A stretch of DNA of 28,793 bases from JAICWP01 sp035278025 (GCA_035278025.1 DATEJK010000075.1:1-28793); one strand, 5' to 3'; numbered from the stretch's first letter, positions 1 to 9,198 are shown. Made by a program: numbers and translations. Notes: generated from the letters alone by a model not told the origin.

Positions 1-5
1 ATTGT

Positions 6-37
6 GAAACCTTGAGACCCGGGAAACCTTGAAACCC
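6..37. repeat. Two direct copies of a 15-bp GAAACCTTGA repeat
   Basis: Two 15-base copies (6-20 and 23-37) of GAAACCTTGANACCC differ at one base. They sit just past the 3' end of the SDR gene; the second copy touches its stop codon. A looser version of the same GAAAC/TTGAAAC wording lies in the spacer near 5040-5140, suggesting a dispersed spacer repeat. No coding potential is seen. Confidence 0.5.
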
Positions 38-879
38 TACTTCCTCGCCCCGCTCGTCTCCGCCGCCTGCTTCTTCACCGGTTTTGCCATTCTCGCCATG
101 CTGTCTTCCACCAGTCCGGGAAAGAGTTGATAGAACTTCACATAAATGTGGTTGCTCCAGGGCACCACGATCTCCCGTTTGCCTTTCACATAGGCGCGCA
201 GCACCGCCCGCGCCACGCGCTCGGCGGTGATGCCGCCGCCTCTGGGCGGCCGTAGTTCCATGCCCGACTTGCCGGGCACACGGTTGGCCTGGAAGTTGGT
301 CTTGATGAATCCCGGGCACACGGTAAGCACGTGCACGCCCGTTCCCCGCAACTCTCCTCGCGCCGCCTTTCCAATAGCGTTCATGGCGAACTTGGTGGCG
401 CAGTACGCCGCCGAGTAGGGCAGGGCAATGTGTCCGGCCACGCTGGAAATGTTGATGATGGTTCCCGAACGCTGCTGCTTCATCACCGGAATCACGGCCT
501 GCATGCCCTGGATGGCGCCAAACAGGTTGGTATCGAACATGGCGCGGCACTCGGCCATGTCCATCATTTCCACCGAATCTCTCATCCCATAACCGGCGTT
601 ATTGATCCAAACGTCAATGCGCCCAAAGTGGTGAAGGGTCAGGCTCACCACCTTGTCAATTTCCTCGCGGTTGCGAACATCGCAGGAAAGGGCCAGTGTG
701 CGGCCGGTTTGGCCGACGCGCTGGCGGGCAGCCTCGGCGCGGCCCGCGTCGCGCGAGCTCAGCACCACGCTGCAGCCGCGGCCGGCAAAAATCCGCGCCA
801 GGGCTTCGCCAATCCCCATGGAGGCGCCGGTGACTACCACCACCCGTTCCGTGATGTCCACATCTTTTGCGGAGGCCAT
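37..879 (-). CDS. Short-chain dehydrogenase/reductase (SDR family)
   Basis: NAD(P)-dependent oxidoreductase of the classical SDR family; the substrate cannot be read from sequence. From the chosen start the protein is 280 residues. The glycine-rich cofactor loop TGASMGIG is at residues 17-24, NNAG at 93-96, the catalytic serine in NISS near 145 and the YxxxK pair (YCATK) at 159-163, all the expected SDR landmarks. The frame is open upstream to 1032, but those residues are Arg/Pro/Ser-rich, resemble no SDR and would run into the divergent LON gene, so the ATG at 879 (MASAKDV) was chosen. The C-terminus (residues 240-280) is basic and may sit at the membrane, as in several SDR proteins of similar length; this is inference. 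It is divergent from the LON-domain gene with a 97-base spacer. Confidence 0.9.
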   Translation of the reverse strand: MASAKDVDITERVVVVTGASMGIGEALARIFAGRGCSVVLSSRDAGRAEAARQRVGQTGRTLALSCDVRNREEIDKVVSLTLHHFGRIDVWINNAGYGMRDSVEMMDMAECRAMFDTNLFGAIQGMQAVIPVMKQQRSGTIINISSVAGHIALPYSAAYCATKFAMNAIGKAARGELRGTGVHVLTVCPGFIKTNFQANRVPGKSGMELRPPRGGGITAERVARAVLRAYVKGKREIVVPWSNHIYVKFYQLFPGLVEDSMARMAKPVKKQAAETSGARK

Positions 880-976
880 GCGCTGCTTGTATTCCGTAGC
901 CAGTGGAGAAGTCAAGTCCGCGGAGTAGAATCGGAAATGTCCTTCCGCTCCTGGCCGGCGGGATGGCGGAGGAGTT

Positions 977-1588
977 TTGCGAGATCCGTTGCTGCCCCTG
1001 TTCCCTTTGGACGTGGTTCTGTTCCCGGACACGCCGCTGCCGCTCCATATCTTTGAGCCGCGTTATAAGGAGATGATCGGCGAGTGCCTGGAGCAAAAGG
1101 TGGTTTTTGGCGTGGTACGCGCCAAGGAGAACAGCCTCGCCGAGATTGGCTGCACGGCAGAAATCGTGGCGGTTACCAAAAAATATGACGACGGCCGAAT
1201 GGATATTGTCGCGGAAGGACGCCGCCGCTTTCAGATTCGCAACGTCAACCACGAGCGCTCGTTCTTGCAGGGAGAGGTGTCTTACTTCGAGGATGACCCC
1301 GGCCCGCCCAAATCCGACGAAGTGCAGCGCGCGGTCAAGCTGCACGCCCAGATTATGGACCTTCTGGCCGCCGAGGCCGGTCCGCCCGATCCGGAAGACC
1401 CGCAGCTCTCCTTCCACCTGGCCGGCACCCTGCCCCTCGACCTCGATTTCAAGCAAACGCTATTAGGGCTGCGCTCGGAATCCGAACGCGTGGTTGGCCT
1501 CATCGAATATTACGAGGCCATCCTGCCTAACCTGCGCCGGGCGGTAAAAGCCCGCAACAAGGCCGGGGGCAACGGCCACGCGGGTTGA
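977..1588 (+). CDS. Stand-alone LON substrate-binding domain protein
   Basis: A 203-residue protein consisting almost entirely of the LON (ATP-dependent protease La N-terminal) domain, without AAA or protease domains. The start region RDPLLPLFPLDVVLFP followed by PLHIFEPRYKEMI is the family signature, and the C-terminal helical part has LLGLRSESERVVGLIEYYE. The chosen start is TTG at 977, preceded by a strong purine-rich Shine-Dalgarno (GGCGGAGGAG) at 965-974, although the spacing is tight. No ATG or GTG is available in frame back to a stop at 926. Proteins of this family are thought to bind protein substrates, but their role is poorly established. It is followed at 45 bases by the AAA+ gene; a consensus -10 box in that gap suggests the next gene has its own promoter. 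Confidence 0.88.
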   Translation: MRDPLLPLFPLDVVLFPDTPLPLHIFEPRYKEMIGECLEQKVVFGVVRAKENSLAEIGCTAEIVAVTKKYDDGRMDIVAEGRRRFQIRNVNHERSFLQGEVSYFEDDPGPPKSDEVQRAVKLHAQIMDLLAAEAGPPDPEDPQLSFHLAGTLPLDLDFKQTLLGLRSESERVVGLIEYYEAILPNLRRAVKARNKAGGNGHAG

Positions 1589-1591
1589 GCG

Positions 1592-1597
1592 TATAAT
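1592..1597 (+). promoter_or_regulatory. Candidate -10 box for the AAA+/VWA genes
   Basis: A perfect TATAAT lies in the 45-base gap before the AAA+ gene, which would put transcription start near 1604 and give a leader of about 30 bases. No convincing -35 hexamer is visible 17 bases upstream, so this is a suggestion only. Confidence 0.4.
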
Positions 1598-1633
1598 CGG
1601 GGCAATGTTGTTCTTCCGTGGGGGTCTCTCTTC

Positions 1634-3127
<1,494 letters not shown>

Positions 3128-3130
3128 AGA

Positions 3131-3232
3131 AACCGGTAGCTGGTAGTCAGTAGCTGGCAGTTAGCGGATCATCCACCAACTACCAATTAGCAGTCACCAA
3201 CCACCTTAAGCTGGCAGCTAGCAGCTGCTTTT
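3131..3232. repeat. AGCTGG/CAGCTAG-type spacer repeat with hairpin next to VWA start
   Basis: The 105-base gap between the AAA+ and VWA genes is built from degenerate AGCTGG, AGTAGCTGG and CAGCTAG words plus complementary CCAACTACC/TCACCAACC words, so it can fold on itself. It ends in a perfect hairpin, GCAGCT-AGC-AGCTGC (3214-3228), followed by TTTT and then immediately the VWA ATG at 3233. Similar wording occurs at 21866-21910 and 28511-28550. The hairpin plus short T-run resembles a weak terminator or a structure covering the ribosome binding region. Confidence 0.6.
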
Positions 3233-4474
3233 ATGAAGTTCATCAAGTACAAAAAATACGTCCCCGACCCTGCCTCGGAAATGAGCATGGAGGACTTGCT
3301 CAGCGCGCTCTCCGATTACTTTCTGCAGAGCGGCTTTCAGGACCAGTACATGTTTTATGACATGCAGGATGCCGAGCAGACGCTGGAGGAATTGCGGCGC
3401 GCCATCGAGCAGGCGCTGCTGGAAGGCGATCTGATTGACGAGCAGATGCGTGAGCGCCTGCAGCAGATGCAGATGGAAGGCAAACTGGACGAGTTGATCG
3501 AGAAACTTATCGAGCGCATGCAGCAGGAAGACTTTATCAGCGTGGACCAGCCTCACGACCCATCCAAGCAGTCCAGCGTGGGAGGGCAGGTCGGCCAGAA
3601 CCAGTCGCAGACCCGCTTCGAAATTACCGACAAGAGCCTCGACTTCCTCGGTTTCCGCGCCCTGCGCGACCTGCTGGGCTCGCTCGGTAAATCCAGCTTC
3701 GGACGCCACGATACGCGCGACCTGGCCACCGGAATCGAGACTAGCGGCGCCGCTAAGCAGTATGAATTCGGGGACACTCTGAACCTGGACATCACGGCCA
3801 CACTGTCCAGCGCCATCCAGCGCGAGGGCCTGAAGCTGCCGCTCAACATGGAGTATTCCGACCTGCAGGTGCACCAGTGCGAGTACCAGTCTTCCTGCGC
3901 TACCGTGCTCATGCTGGATTGCTCGCATTCCATGATTCTCTACGGCGAAGACCGCTTCACCCCCGCCAAGAAAGTGGCCATGGCTCTCTCGCACCTCATC
4001 CGCACCCAATACCCGGGCGATTCGCTGTCGCTGATTCTGTTTCACGATTCCGCGGAAGAGGTGCCGCTCTCGCAACTGGCACGCGTCAAGGTAGGGCCCT
4101 ACTACACCAACACCCGCGAAGGACTCCGCCTGGCGCAGCGCATTCTGCAACGCCAGCGCAAGGACATGAAGCAAATCGTCATGATTACCGACGGCAAGCC
4201 TTCGGCGCTTACGCTGGAAGACGGGCGCATCTATAAGAACGCCTTTGGGCTTGATCCCCTCGTAGTCAGCCAGACCCTGGAAGAAGTTTCAAAATGCAAA
4301 CGCGCCGGCGTGCTCATCAATACCTTCATGCTGGCCTCCGACTACGGCCTGGTGCAGTTCGTGCAGAAGGTCACCGAAATGTGCCGCGGCAAAGCCTACT
4401 TCACTACCCCCTACACCCTCGGCCAGTACCTGCTGATGGACTACATGTCGCGCAAGACGCGCACCATCCACTAG
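3233..4474 (+). CDS. VWA-domain (CoxE/ChlD-like) protein
   Basis: A 413-residue von Willebrand factor A domain protein. The N-terminal 110 residues are helical and acidic, rich in Glu/Gln/Met (45-100), with coiled-coil character. The VWA fold is at about 220-400 and its metal-ion-dependent adhesion site is complete: DxSxS as DCSHS (229-233), Thr in YTNTRE (294) and Asp in MITDGKP (320). Proteins of this type are adaptors for AAA+ ATPases such as the one encoded upstream. There is no signal peptide, so it is expected in the cytoplasm. The start MKFIKYKKYV looks like the family's own N-terminus, yet no Shine-Dalgarno precedes the ATG, because the repeat hairpin at 3214-3232 abuts it. The stop overlaps that of the convergent PPOX gene by four bases. 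Confidence 0.88.
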   Translation: MKFIKYKKYVPDPASEMSMEDLLSALSDYFLQSGFQDQYMFYDMQDAEQTLEELRRAIEQALLEGDLIDEQMRERLQQMQMEGKLDELIEKLIERMQQEDFISVDQPHDPSKQSSVGGQVGQNQSQTRFEITDKSLDFLGFRALRDLLGSLGKSSFGRHDTRDLATGIETSGAAKQYEFGDTLNLDITATLSSAIQREGLKLPLNMEYSDLQVHQCEYQSSCATVLMLDCSHSMILYGEDRFTPAKKVAMALSHLIRTQYPGDSLSLILFHDSAEEVPLSQLARVKVGPYYTNTREGLRLAQRILQRQRKDMKQIVMITDGKPSALTLEDGRIYKNAFGLDPLVVSQTLEEVSKCKRAGVLINTFMLASDYGLVQFVQKVTEMCRGKAYFTTPYTLGQYLLMDYMSRKTRTIH

Positions 4475-5016
4475 CCGATCCCCGACCCCTTGCCGAACTT
4501 CCACCTTGTGGCGCTGCCCACAAAGTCCTTTTCCCAAAGCCCGAACACGGTCCGCGGTCGGACTACATAGAATGGCTCGCCGCTGTAGCCGGACATGTCG
4601 AAATCATATTTCTTCTGATATTTGGCCGCGAATCGCTTCCACAGCTTGGAATCGGACAATTTCTTCGCGGAACCCTCGATCACCACCTGCCCGCGCGCGT
4701 GCTCGCCGCATACCACGCAGGAGGGATTTGCGCGAAGGTTGCGCGCCTTGCGTGACTTGGCCCCGGTGCTGAAGTAAAGAGCGCCCTCCATCCACACCGC
4801 CCACACTGGCATCACATGCGGCCGTCCGTCGGGCCGCGTGGTGGCCACCCAGAAGTTGTGGGTCTCCTGCAGACGCTCCTCCGCCCATTTCCACGGCAAC
4901 AGCCCAGAGCCTTCCTCCGGACCTTTGATCCCGTAGCCCGGCATATGCGGACGGCTGGCGGACGGCCGGGTAGCGGACGATGAGTTGGCCGGCTTGCGCT
5001 TTCCACCCTTCGGCAC
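4471..5016 (-). CDS. Pyridoxamine 5'-phosphate oxidase-fold (PPOX) flavin protein
   Basis: A 181-residue split-barrel flavin/F420-binding protein of the PPOX class. The stretch NFWVATTRPDGRPHVMPVWAVW followed by LYFSTGAKSRKARNLRANP is the family hallmark (cofactor phosphate contacts and strand pairing). True pyridoxamine oxidase features are absent, so the reaction, perhaps reduction of a small molecule or cofactor binding, is unknown. The first 25 residues are Lys/Ser/Pro-rich and probably disordered. The start is GTG at 5016, supported by a strong Shine-Dalgarno (GGAGGTGG) four to five bases upstream. It converges on the VWA gene. Confidence 0.85.
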   Translation of the reverse strand: MPKGGKRKPANSSSATRPSASRPHMPGYGIKGPEEGSGLLPWKWAEERLQETHNFWVATTRPDGRPHVMPVWAVWMEGALYFSTGAKSRKARNLRANPSCVVCGEHARGQVVIEGSAKKLSDSKLWKRFAAKYQKKYDFDMSGYSGEPFYVVRPRTVFGLWEKDFVGSATRWKFGKGSGIG

Positions 5017-5039
5017 AGACCACCTCCGAATCTAAGTCT

Positions 5040-5150
5040 CAAGTTTCCAATTTCCAAACTAGCTTCCTGTTGCTAGAGTCATTGGGTCCAAACGGCAGAA
5101 GCGGCGATTTGGGAACTCGAAACTTGAAACCCAAAACTCGAGGTTCTGAA
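5040..5150. repeat. Spacer with degenerate GAAACTTGAAAC-type repeats
   Basis: The 139-base spacer between the TPR and PPOX genes holds AAGTTTCCAATTTCCAAAC (about 5040-5060) and, inverted relative to it, AACTCGAAACTTGAAACCC (about 5114-5132), then CAAAACTCGAGGTTCTGAAA. The wording resembles the repeat at the window start. No reading frame or promoter is convincing here. Confidence 0.4.
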
Positions 5151-5155
5151 ATCTC

Positions 5156-5467
5156 CTATCCCCCCAACTCCCCCAGCATCCCCTCCATCTCCGATTTGGC
5201 ATGCTGATTTCCGGTGCGCTGAGCGGCGGCAATGCCGTCTCGCAGCAGCTTGCGAGCTTCTTCCTCGCGCCCTTCCCGGGTTAGCATCTGCGCTGCCATG
5301 AAATAGCCGGCGGCATAGTCGGGATTGGCGGCCAGCAGAGCGCTAAACTCGCGCAGCGCATCTTCCACCTGGCCGGAGTTGGAGTACTCCATGGCCAGCC
5401 CGTAGCGCGCAAAGGCATCGTTCGGGTTCTGCGCCAGAATTTCCTTCAGCATGGCTAAGCGGTCCAT
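5156..5467 (-). CDS. Small tetratricopeptide-repeat protein
   Basis: A 103-residue protein made of about two and a half TPR units: residues 1-33 (AxARYGLAMEY), 34-67 (VEDALREFSALLAANPDYAAGYFMAAQML) and 68-100 (EEEARKLLRDGIAAAQ). The signature small/aromatic positions of TPR helices are clear. It has no signal peptide or catalytic domain, so it is probably a protein-interaction module in the cytoplasm; its partner is unknown. The ATG at 5467 lacks a Shine-Dalgarno because a repeat-rich spacer begins right upstream; a second in-frame ATG lies at 5452. Confidence 0.82.
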   Translation of the reverse strand: MDRLAMLKEILAQNPNDAFARYGLAMEYSNSGQVEDALREFSALLAANPDYAAGYFMAAQMLTREGREEEARKLLRDGIAAAQRTGNQHAKSEMEGMLGELGG

Positions 5468-5477
5468 AAAAAACCGG

Positions 5478-5621
5478 GTGTCAGGGGTCAGAAGTCAGCA
5501 ACATTCGCTGTCGTATGAAATTACTACAAAATAGAAGGAGCGGGGAGTCCGCAGTCAGCCGCCGGACAACCCAAGGCAGCGCCCCCCGCGGTTCTTGCTG
5601 ACCCCTGACTGCTGACTCCTG
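5478..5621. repeat. Inverted GTCAGC/GCTGAC spacer repeats
   Basis: The spacer between the divergent TPR and Cys-rich genes has CAGGGGTCAGAAGTCAGCAA (about 5478-5497) and near-complementary TTGCTGACCCCTGACTGCTG (about 5595-5614), with GTCCGCAGTCAGCCGCC between. The arms could form a large stem. Related wording is at 16165-16315. Confidence 0.55.
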
Positions 5622-5655
5622 TTACGATAAGGTGTTTTGTTTGCCGGAGAGCGCC

Positions 5656-6096
5656 GTGGCCTGTCCTTACTTCATGCCCACCGCAAAATTTGAAGCCATT
5701 GCTCAGCCCCATCGCGCGCGCCTGCCGCTGGGCGACGGCTGGAAAGGCCACTGCACGGCTCCCGGCCACGAAGGCTACGCGCCCAACCCGGAAGAGCTTG
5801 CGAATCTATGCAATCTGGGCTATGCCCGCCCTTGTTCTCATCTCCCGCTGGAGCGCCCCTGGGACGCTGTGCGCTTTTCGGTAGCGCGCGACAAGCAGAA
5901 CCTGGTGACGGTCCTCTACGTCTGCGAGCGCGATTACCGGCCCGCGCACCATGGTACGCTGGACTATGATTGCGCGCTCGGGCGCTGGCGCGGCACGCAT
6001 CCCGACCCGCGCATTCAAAAGATGGCCGCGTGCTATTTGGAGTGTTATCTGTTGCGGCGCGACCAACCCGTCCTGGAGCCCACCATTCCATCATGA
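5656..6096 (+). CDS. Unknown cysteine-rich protein coupled to thioesterase
   Basis: I do not recognise a characterised family. From the chosen GTG (MACPYFMPTAKFE) it has 146 residues, no signal peptide and no membrane segment. Eight cysteines are at residues 3, 33, 52, 60, 90, 106, 126 and 130; the first four (C3, C33, C52, C60, the last two in LCNLGYARPCSH) lie in a Gly/Pro-rich first half that could bind a metal or an Fe-S cluster. The start is supported by GGAGAG about six bases upstream; in-frame GTG 5632 and TTG 5641 are alternatives. Its TGA overlaps the ATG of the thioesterase gene (ATGA), implying translational coupling and perhaps a linked role. Confidence 0.7.
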   Translation: MACPYFMPTAKFEAIAQPHRARLPLGDGWKGHCTAPGHEGYAPNPEELANLCNLGYARPCSHLPLERPWDAVRFSVARDKQNLVTVLYVCERDYRPAHHGTLDYDCALGRWRGTHPDPRIQKMAACYLECYLLRRDQPVLEPTIPS

Positions 6097-6593
6097 GCAC
6101 AGACCTGCAATTGACTCCCCGGCCGGTGAAAGACTCGCAGTCGGAGATGGCGGAAATTGTTCTGCCCAACGACGCCAACCCGCTCAACGCTCTCCTGGGC
6201 GGGCGCCTGATGCACTGGATTGACCTGGCCGGCGCGCTTGCCGCCCACCGTCACTCCCGCAATTACGTGGTCACCGCCTCCATTGACCACCTCGATTTCC
6301 TCGTCCCGGTGCATGTGGGCGACCTGGTGATCCTGCAGTCCTCGGTGAATCGCGTTTTCCATACTTCCATGGAAGTAGGCGTCAAGGTTTCGGTAGAGAA
6401 CTACATTGCCGCCAGCCGCCAGCACGTGAGCACCGCCTATTTGACTTTTGTGGCCATTGACAGCCACGGCTACCGCCAGCCGGTCCCGCCAGTCATTCCG
6501 GAAACCGAGGAGGAAAAGCGCCGCTACGAGGACGCCGGCCGCCGCCGCCAGATTCGCGAGTCCGAGCGGCGACGGCGCTGCGCCTCAAAATAG
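6093..6593 (+). CDS. Acyl-CoA thioesterase, hotdog fold (YciA-like)
   Basis: Hydrolyses acyl-CoA to free acid and CoA. The 166-residue protein has the hotdog core: DANPLNALLGGRLMHWIDLAGALAA (27-51), where N29, G36-G37 and D44 are in the usual helix and catalytic Asp region, then VTASIDHLDFLVPVHVGDLVIL (60-81) and TSMEVGVKVSVEN. This matches the YciA/cytosolic acyl-CoA hydrolase group. A highly charged tail (EEEKRRYEDAGRRRQIRESERRRR) follows from about residue 137. The start ATG is embedded in the stop of the upstream Cys-rich gene; the frame is open further upstream, but that is a shadow of that gene. Confidence 0.9.
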   Translation: MSTDLQLTPRPVKDSQSEMAEIVLPNDANPLNALLGGRLMHWIDLAGALAAHRHSRNYVVTASIDHLDFLVPVHVGDLVILQSSVNRVFHTSMEVGVKVSVENYIAASRQHVSTAYLTFVAIDSHGYRQPVPPVIPETEEEKRRYEDAGRRRQIRESERRRRCASK

Positions 6594-6702
6594 CCTCTAG
6601 CTGACCAACTACTACCACCCCTGATGGCGTCTGCTGAGAAGCTTCAGCGCCAAGCCTCTCGCGCGCAGCGCCAGCGTCCTCACCTCCCAACTGGGCTGAC
6701 CC

Positions 6703-6708
6703 TTGACC
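6703..6708 (+). promoter_or_regulatory. Isolated -35-like TTGACC before cydA
   Basis: A TTGACC hexamer precedes the cydA regulatory palindrome, but no good -10 follows at 16-18 bases: the sequence there is the palindrome itself. It is a weak alternative to the activator-dependent promoter proposed downstream. Confidence 0.15.
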
Positions 6709-6725
6709 TCGACTCCCGCTTTTCC

Positions 6726-6741
6726 TGTGACGCCCATCACA
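6726..6741 (+). promoter_or_regulatory. Perfect CRP/FNR-family palindrome upstream of cydAB
   Basis: TGTGACGCCCATCACA is an exact TGTGA-N6-TCACA palindrome, the consensus bound by CRP-type regulators. Its centre (6733.5) is 42.5 bases upstream of the transcription start predicted from the GATAAT at 6764-6769, close to the -41.5 used by class II activator sites. It is the only exact TGTGA-N6-TCACA I found in the window. The regulator is not encoded here. Confidence 0.65.
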
Positions 6742-6763
6742 GCCCACCAGCGGCTCTCTTACC

Positions 6764-6769
6764 GATAAT
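6764..6769 (+). promoter_or_regulatory. Candidate -10 box of cydAB
   Basis: GATAAT matches TATAAT in five of six positions. It would start transcription about three bases before the cydA ATG, so the message would be essentially leaderless, which agrees with the absence of a Shine-Dalgarno. No -35 hexamer is present at the right distance, as expected if the palindrome at 6726-6741 recruits an activator. Confidence 0.45.
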
Positions 6770-6778
6770 TTTCTCCAT

Positions 6779-8143
6779 ATGGACAGCGCACTTCTGGTTG
6801 ATCGGCTGCATTTCGCCTTTACCGTCACCTTCCACTACCTGTTCCCGCAGCTGACCATGGGACTGGCCCCGTTGATCGTGGTGCTCAAGTCCCTGGCCAT
6901 CTGGAAGAAGGACCAGAACTACAACGCTGCCGCCCGCTTCTGGGGCAAGATTTTCGGCATCAACTTCGTGATCGGCGTGGTCACCGGCATTCCCATGGAA
7001 TTCCAGTTTGGCACCAACTGGTCGCATTTCTCGCGGCTTGCCGGCGGGGTGATCGGCCAGACGCTGGCCATGGAAGGCATGTTCGCCTTCTTTCTGGAAT
7101 CCGCGTTCCTGGGCCTGTTCCTGTATGGCGAAAAGCGGCTCAGCAAGTGGGCGCATTGGGGCAGCGCGGTTGCTGTGTTTTTAGGTTCCTGGCTGTCGGG
7201 CTACTTCATCATCGCCACTGACGCGTGGATGCAGCACCCGGTGGGCTATGTGCGCGCGGCGGACGGCTCCTTCCAGCTCACCAGCTTCTGGCAGTTGCTG
7301 CTGAATCCCTGGGCGGGCTGGCAGTACGCGCACAATATGAGCGGCGCCGTCGTGACCGGCTCGTTCGTAATGGCCTCCGTGGGCGCCTTCTACCTGCTCA
7401 GCCGCAATCACGTTGAGCATGGGCGCATGTTCGTGCGCGTGGGCGTAATCGCTGCCTGCATCGCCAGCATTTTTCAGCTGTTTCCCACCGGCGACCGGCA
7501 GGGGAGAATGGTGGCCACCCACCAGCCGGTCACGCTGGCGGGCATGGAAGCGCTTTTTAAGGGCCAGCCCGGCGCGCCCCTGGTCATCATCGGCCAGCCC
7601 AACGTTCAGGAGCGCAAGCTCGATAATCCCATCATCCTGCCCAAAATGCTGAGCTTCCTTACCTATCGCCGCTGGAACGCCAATGTGCAGGGTCTGGACC
7701 AGTTCCCGCAGCAGGTGTGGCCGGAAAACATTCCGTTGCTCTACTACAGCTACCACATCATGGTGGGGCTGGGAACTATCTTCATCGCCATCATGGCGAT
7801 CTCGCTCTTGCTGCTGTGGCGGCGCAAGCTTTACGACTCGCGCGCTATGCTGTGGGTGCTGTTGCTCAGCCTGCCTTTCCCTTACATCGCCAACACCGCC
7901 GGCTGGATGACCGCGGAAATAGGCCGCCAGCCCTGGCTGATTTACGGCCTCATGATGACCCGCGAAGGCTATTCGCCACGAGTTTCCGCCGGTAACGGCC
8001 TGTTCACTCTGCTGGGTTTCATGGGCATGTATACGGTGCTGGGTATTCTGTTCCTGTTTCTGGTACGCCGGGAAATCGAGCAAGGCCCGGCTTGGGTGGC
8101 GGAGAAAATCGAACCCATGCGGCGCGTGGCCGCGGCCGATTAG
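6779..8143 (+). CDS. cydA: Cytochrome bd-type quinol oxidase subunit I
   Basis: Membrane subunit I of the bd-type oxidase, which reduces oxygen to water with electrons from quinol without pumping protons. The haem ligands are in place: H19 (haem b595/d region), E99 and E107 (proton channel/haem ligand), H185 and M328 (haem b558, in YSYHIMVGLG). GRQPW in GWMTAEIGRQPW is also present. At 454 residues it is the short form (short Q-loop, CioA-like). About nine membrane helices are visible. The ATG at 6779 has no Shine-Dalgarno and may be leaderless. cydB follows after eight bases. Expression is probably controlled by a CRP/FNR-type regulator at the palindrome upstream, consistent with use under low oxygen or respiratory stress. 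Confidence 0.97.
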   Translation: MDSALLVDRLHFAFTVTFHYLFPQLTMGLAPLIVVLKSLAIWKKDQNYNAAARFWGKIFGINFVIGVVTGIPMEFQFGTNWSHFSRLAGGVIGQTLAMEGMFAFFLESAFLGLFLYGEKRLSKWAHWGSAVAVFLGSWLSGYFIIATDAWMQHPVGYVRAADGSFQLTSFWQLLLNPWAGWQYAHNMSGAVVTGSFVMASVGAFYLLSRNHVEHGRMFVRVGVIAACIASIFQLFPTGDRQGRMVATHQPVTLAGMEALFKGQPGAPLVIIGQPNVQERKLDNPIILPKMLSFLTYRRWNANVQGLDQFPQQVWPENIPLLYYSYHIMVGLGTIFIAIMAISLLLLWRRKLYDSRAMLWVLLLSLPFPYIANTAGWMTAEIGRQPWLIYGLMMTREGYSPRVSAGNGLFTLLGFMGMYTVLGILFLFLVRREIEQGPAWVAEKIEPMRRVAAAD

Positions 8144-8151
8144 AGGAATTT

Positions 8152-9198
8152 ATGGAAACACTCTGGTACATCATCGTGGCGCTTATGCTGGCGACCTATG
8201 TCGTGCTCGACGGTTTCGACCTGGGCGCTGGGATCATTTACCTGATCGTGAGCCGCACGCCCGCCGAGCGCAAAGCGGTGCTGCACACCATTGGCCCGGT
8301 GTGGGACGGCAATGAAGTCTGGCTGCTGGCCGCCGGCGGCACCCTCTACTTTGCCTTTCCCCTGCTCTATGCTTCCAGCTTCAGCGGTTTTTATCTGCCG
8401 CTCATGATGGTGCTGTGGCTGCTGATGCTGCGCGCCATCGGCATCGAATTGCGCAACCACGTGCCCAGCCCAGTTTGGCAGGGCTTCTTTGACGTTGTGT
8501 TCAGTCTGGCCAGTGTGCTGCTGGCCATCTTCTTCGGCGCCGCCCTGGGAAACGTGGTTCGCGGCGTGCCCCTGGCCGCCGACGGCTATTTCTTCGAGCC
8601 TCTGTGGACCAACTGGCGGGTGGGTGCGCAGAACGGCATTCTCGACTGGTATACGGTGCTGGCGGGAGTGGTGGCCCTGGTGGCGCTTACCATGCACGGC
8701 GCGCTTTATGTGGTTCGCAAGACCGAGGCGCCAATTTCCGCACGCGCCCGCCGCGTGGCCCTGGTTGTCTGGCCGGTGCTGCTGGTTGTGACCCTCCTCA
8801 GTCTGGCCGCCACCATGTACGCCCGTCCCGAAGTACTGGCCAACTACCGTGCTCATCTGGTTGGCTTGCTCATTCCGCTGGTTGTGGCGGGTGCGCTGGG
8901 CATGATGTTGCACGGCGCCGTTGCGCAGAAGGAACGGCTGGCCTTCGCGGGTTCCACCCTCTATCTCGCGGCTATGCTGGTGGGAGCCGCCTTCGCTCTC
9001 TATCCCAACGTGCTGCCGGCCAGCACCAACCCGGCCTACAGCCTCACCATCTACAACACCGCCGCTGCGCATTATGGGCTGACCATCGGCATCATCTGGT
9101 GGGTTCTGGGAATGTTGTTGGCGCTAGGATATTTCTTCGTCATCTACCGCATGTTTCGCGGCAAGGTGAAGGTAGAGGCGGAGGGAGAAGGGTACTGA
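8152..9198 (+). CDS. cydB: Cytochrome bd-type quinol oxidase subunit II
   Basis: Second core membrane subunit of the bd oxidase, 348 residues with about eight hydrophobic helices. The start METLWYIIVALMLATYVVLDGFDLGAG and the conserved GPVWDGNEVWLLAAGG (45-60) are diagnostic. The ATG at 8152 has GAGGA five bases upstream; the longer open frame to 8092 overlaps cydA and is not used. No cydX-like small gene or cydDC transporter genes follow; the next 120 bases are a repeat and then the convergent rsmE. Confidence 0.97.
   Translation: METLWYIIVALMLATYVVLDGFDLGAGIIYLIVSRTPAERKAVLHTIGPVWDGNEVWLLAAGGTLYFAFPLLYASSFSGFYLPLMMVLWLLMLRAIGIELRNHVPSPVWQGFFDVVFSLASVLLAIFFGAALGNVVRGVPLAADGYFFEPLWTNWRVGAQNGILDWYTVLAGVVALVALTMHGALYVVRKTEAPISARARRVALVVWPVLLVVTLLSLAATMYARPEVLANYRAHLVGLLIPLVVAGALGMMLHGAVAQKERLAFAGSTLYLAAMLVGAAFALYPNVLPASTNPAYSLTIYNTAAAHYGLTIGIIWWVLGMLLALGYFFVIYRMFRGKVKVEAEGEGY

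Noticed and set aside
331..1056. 241-residue open frame opposite the SDR gene
   Set aside because: His/Ala-rich shadow frame without a recognised domain; the SDR frame contains all catalytic motifs.
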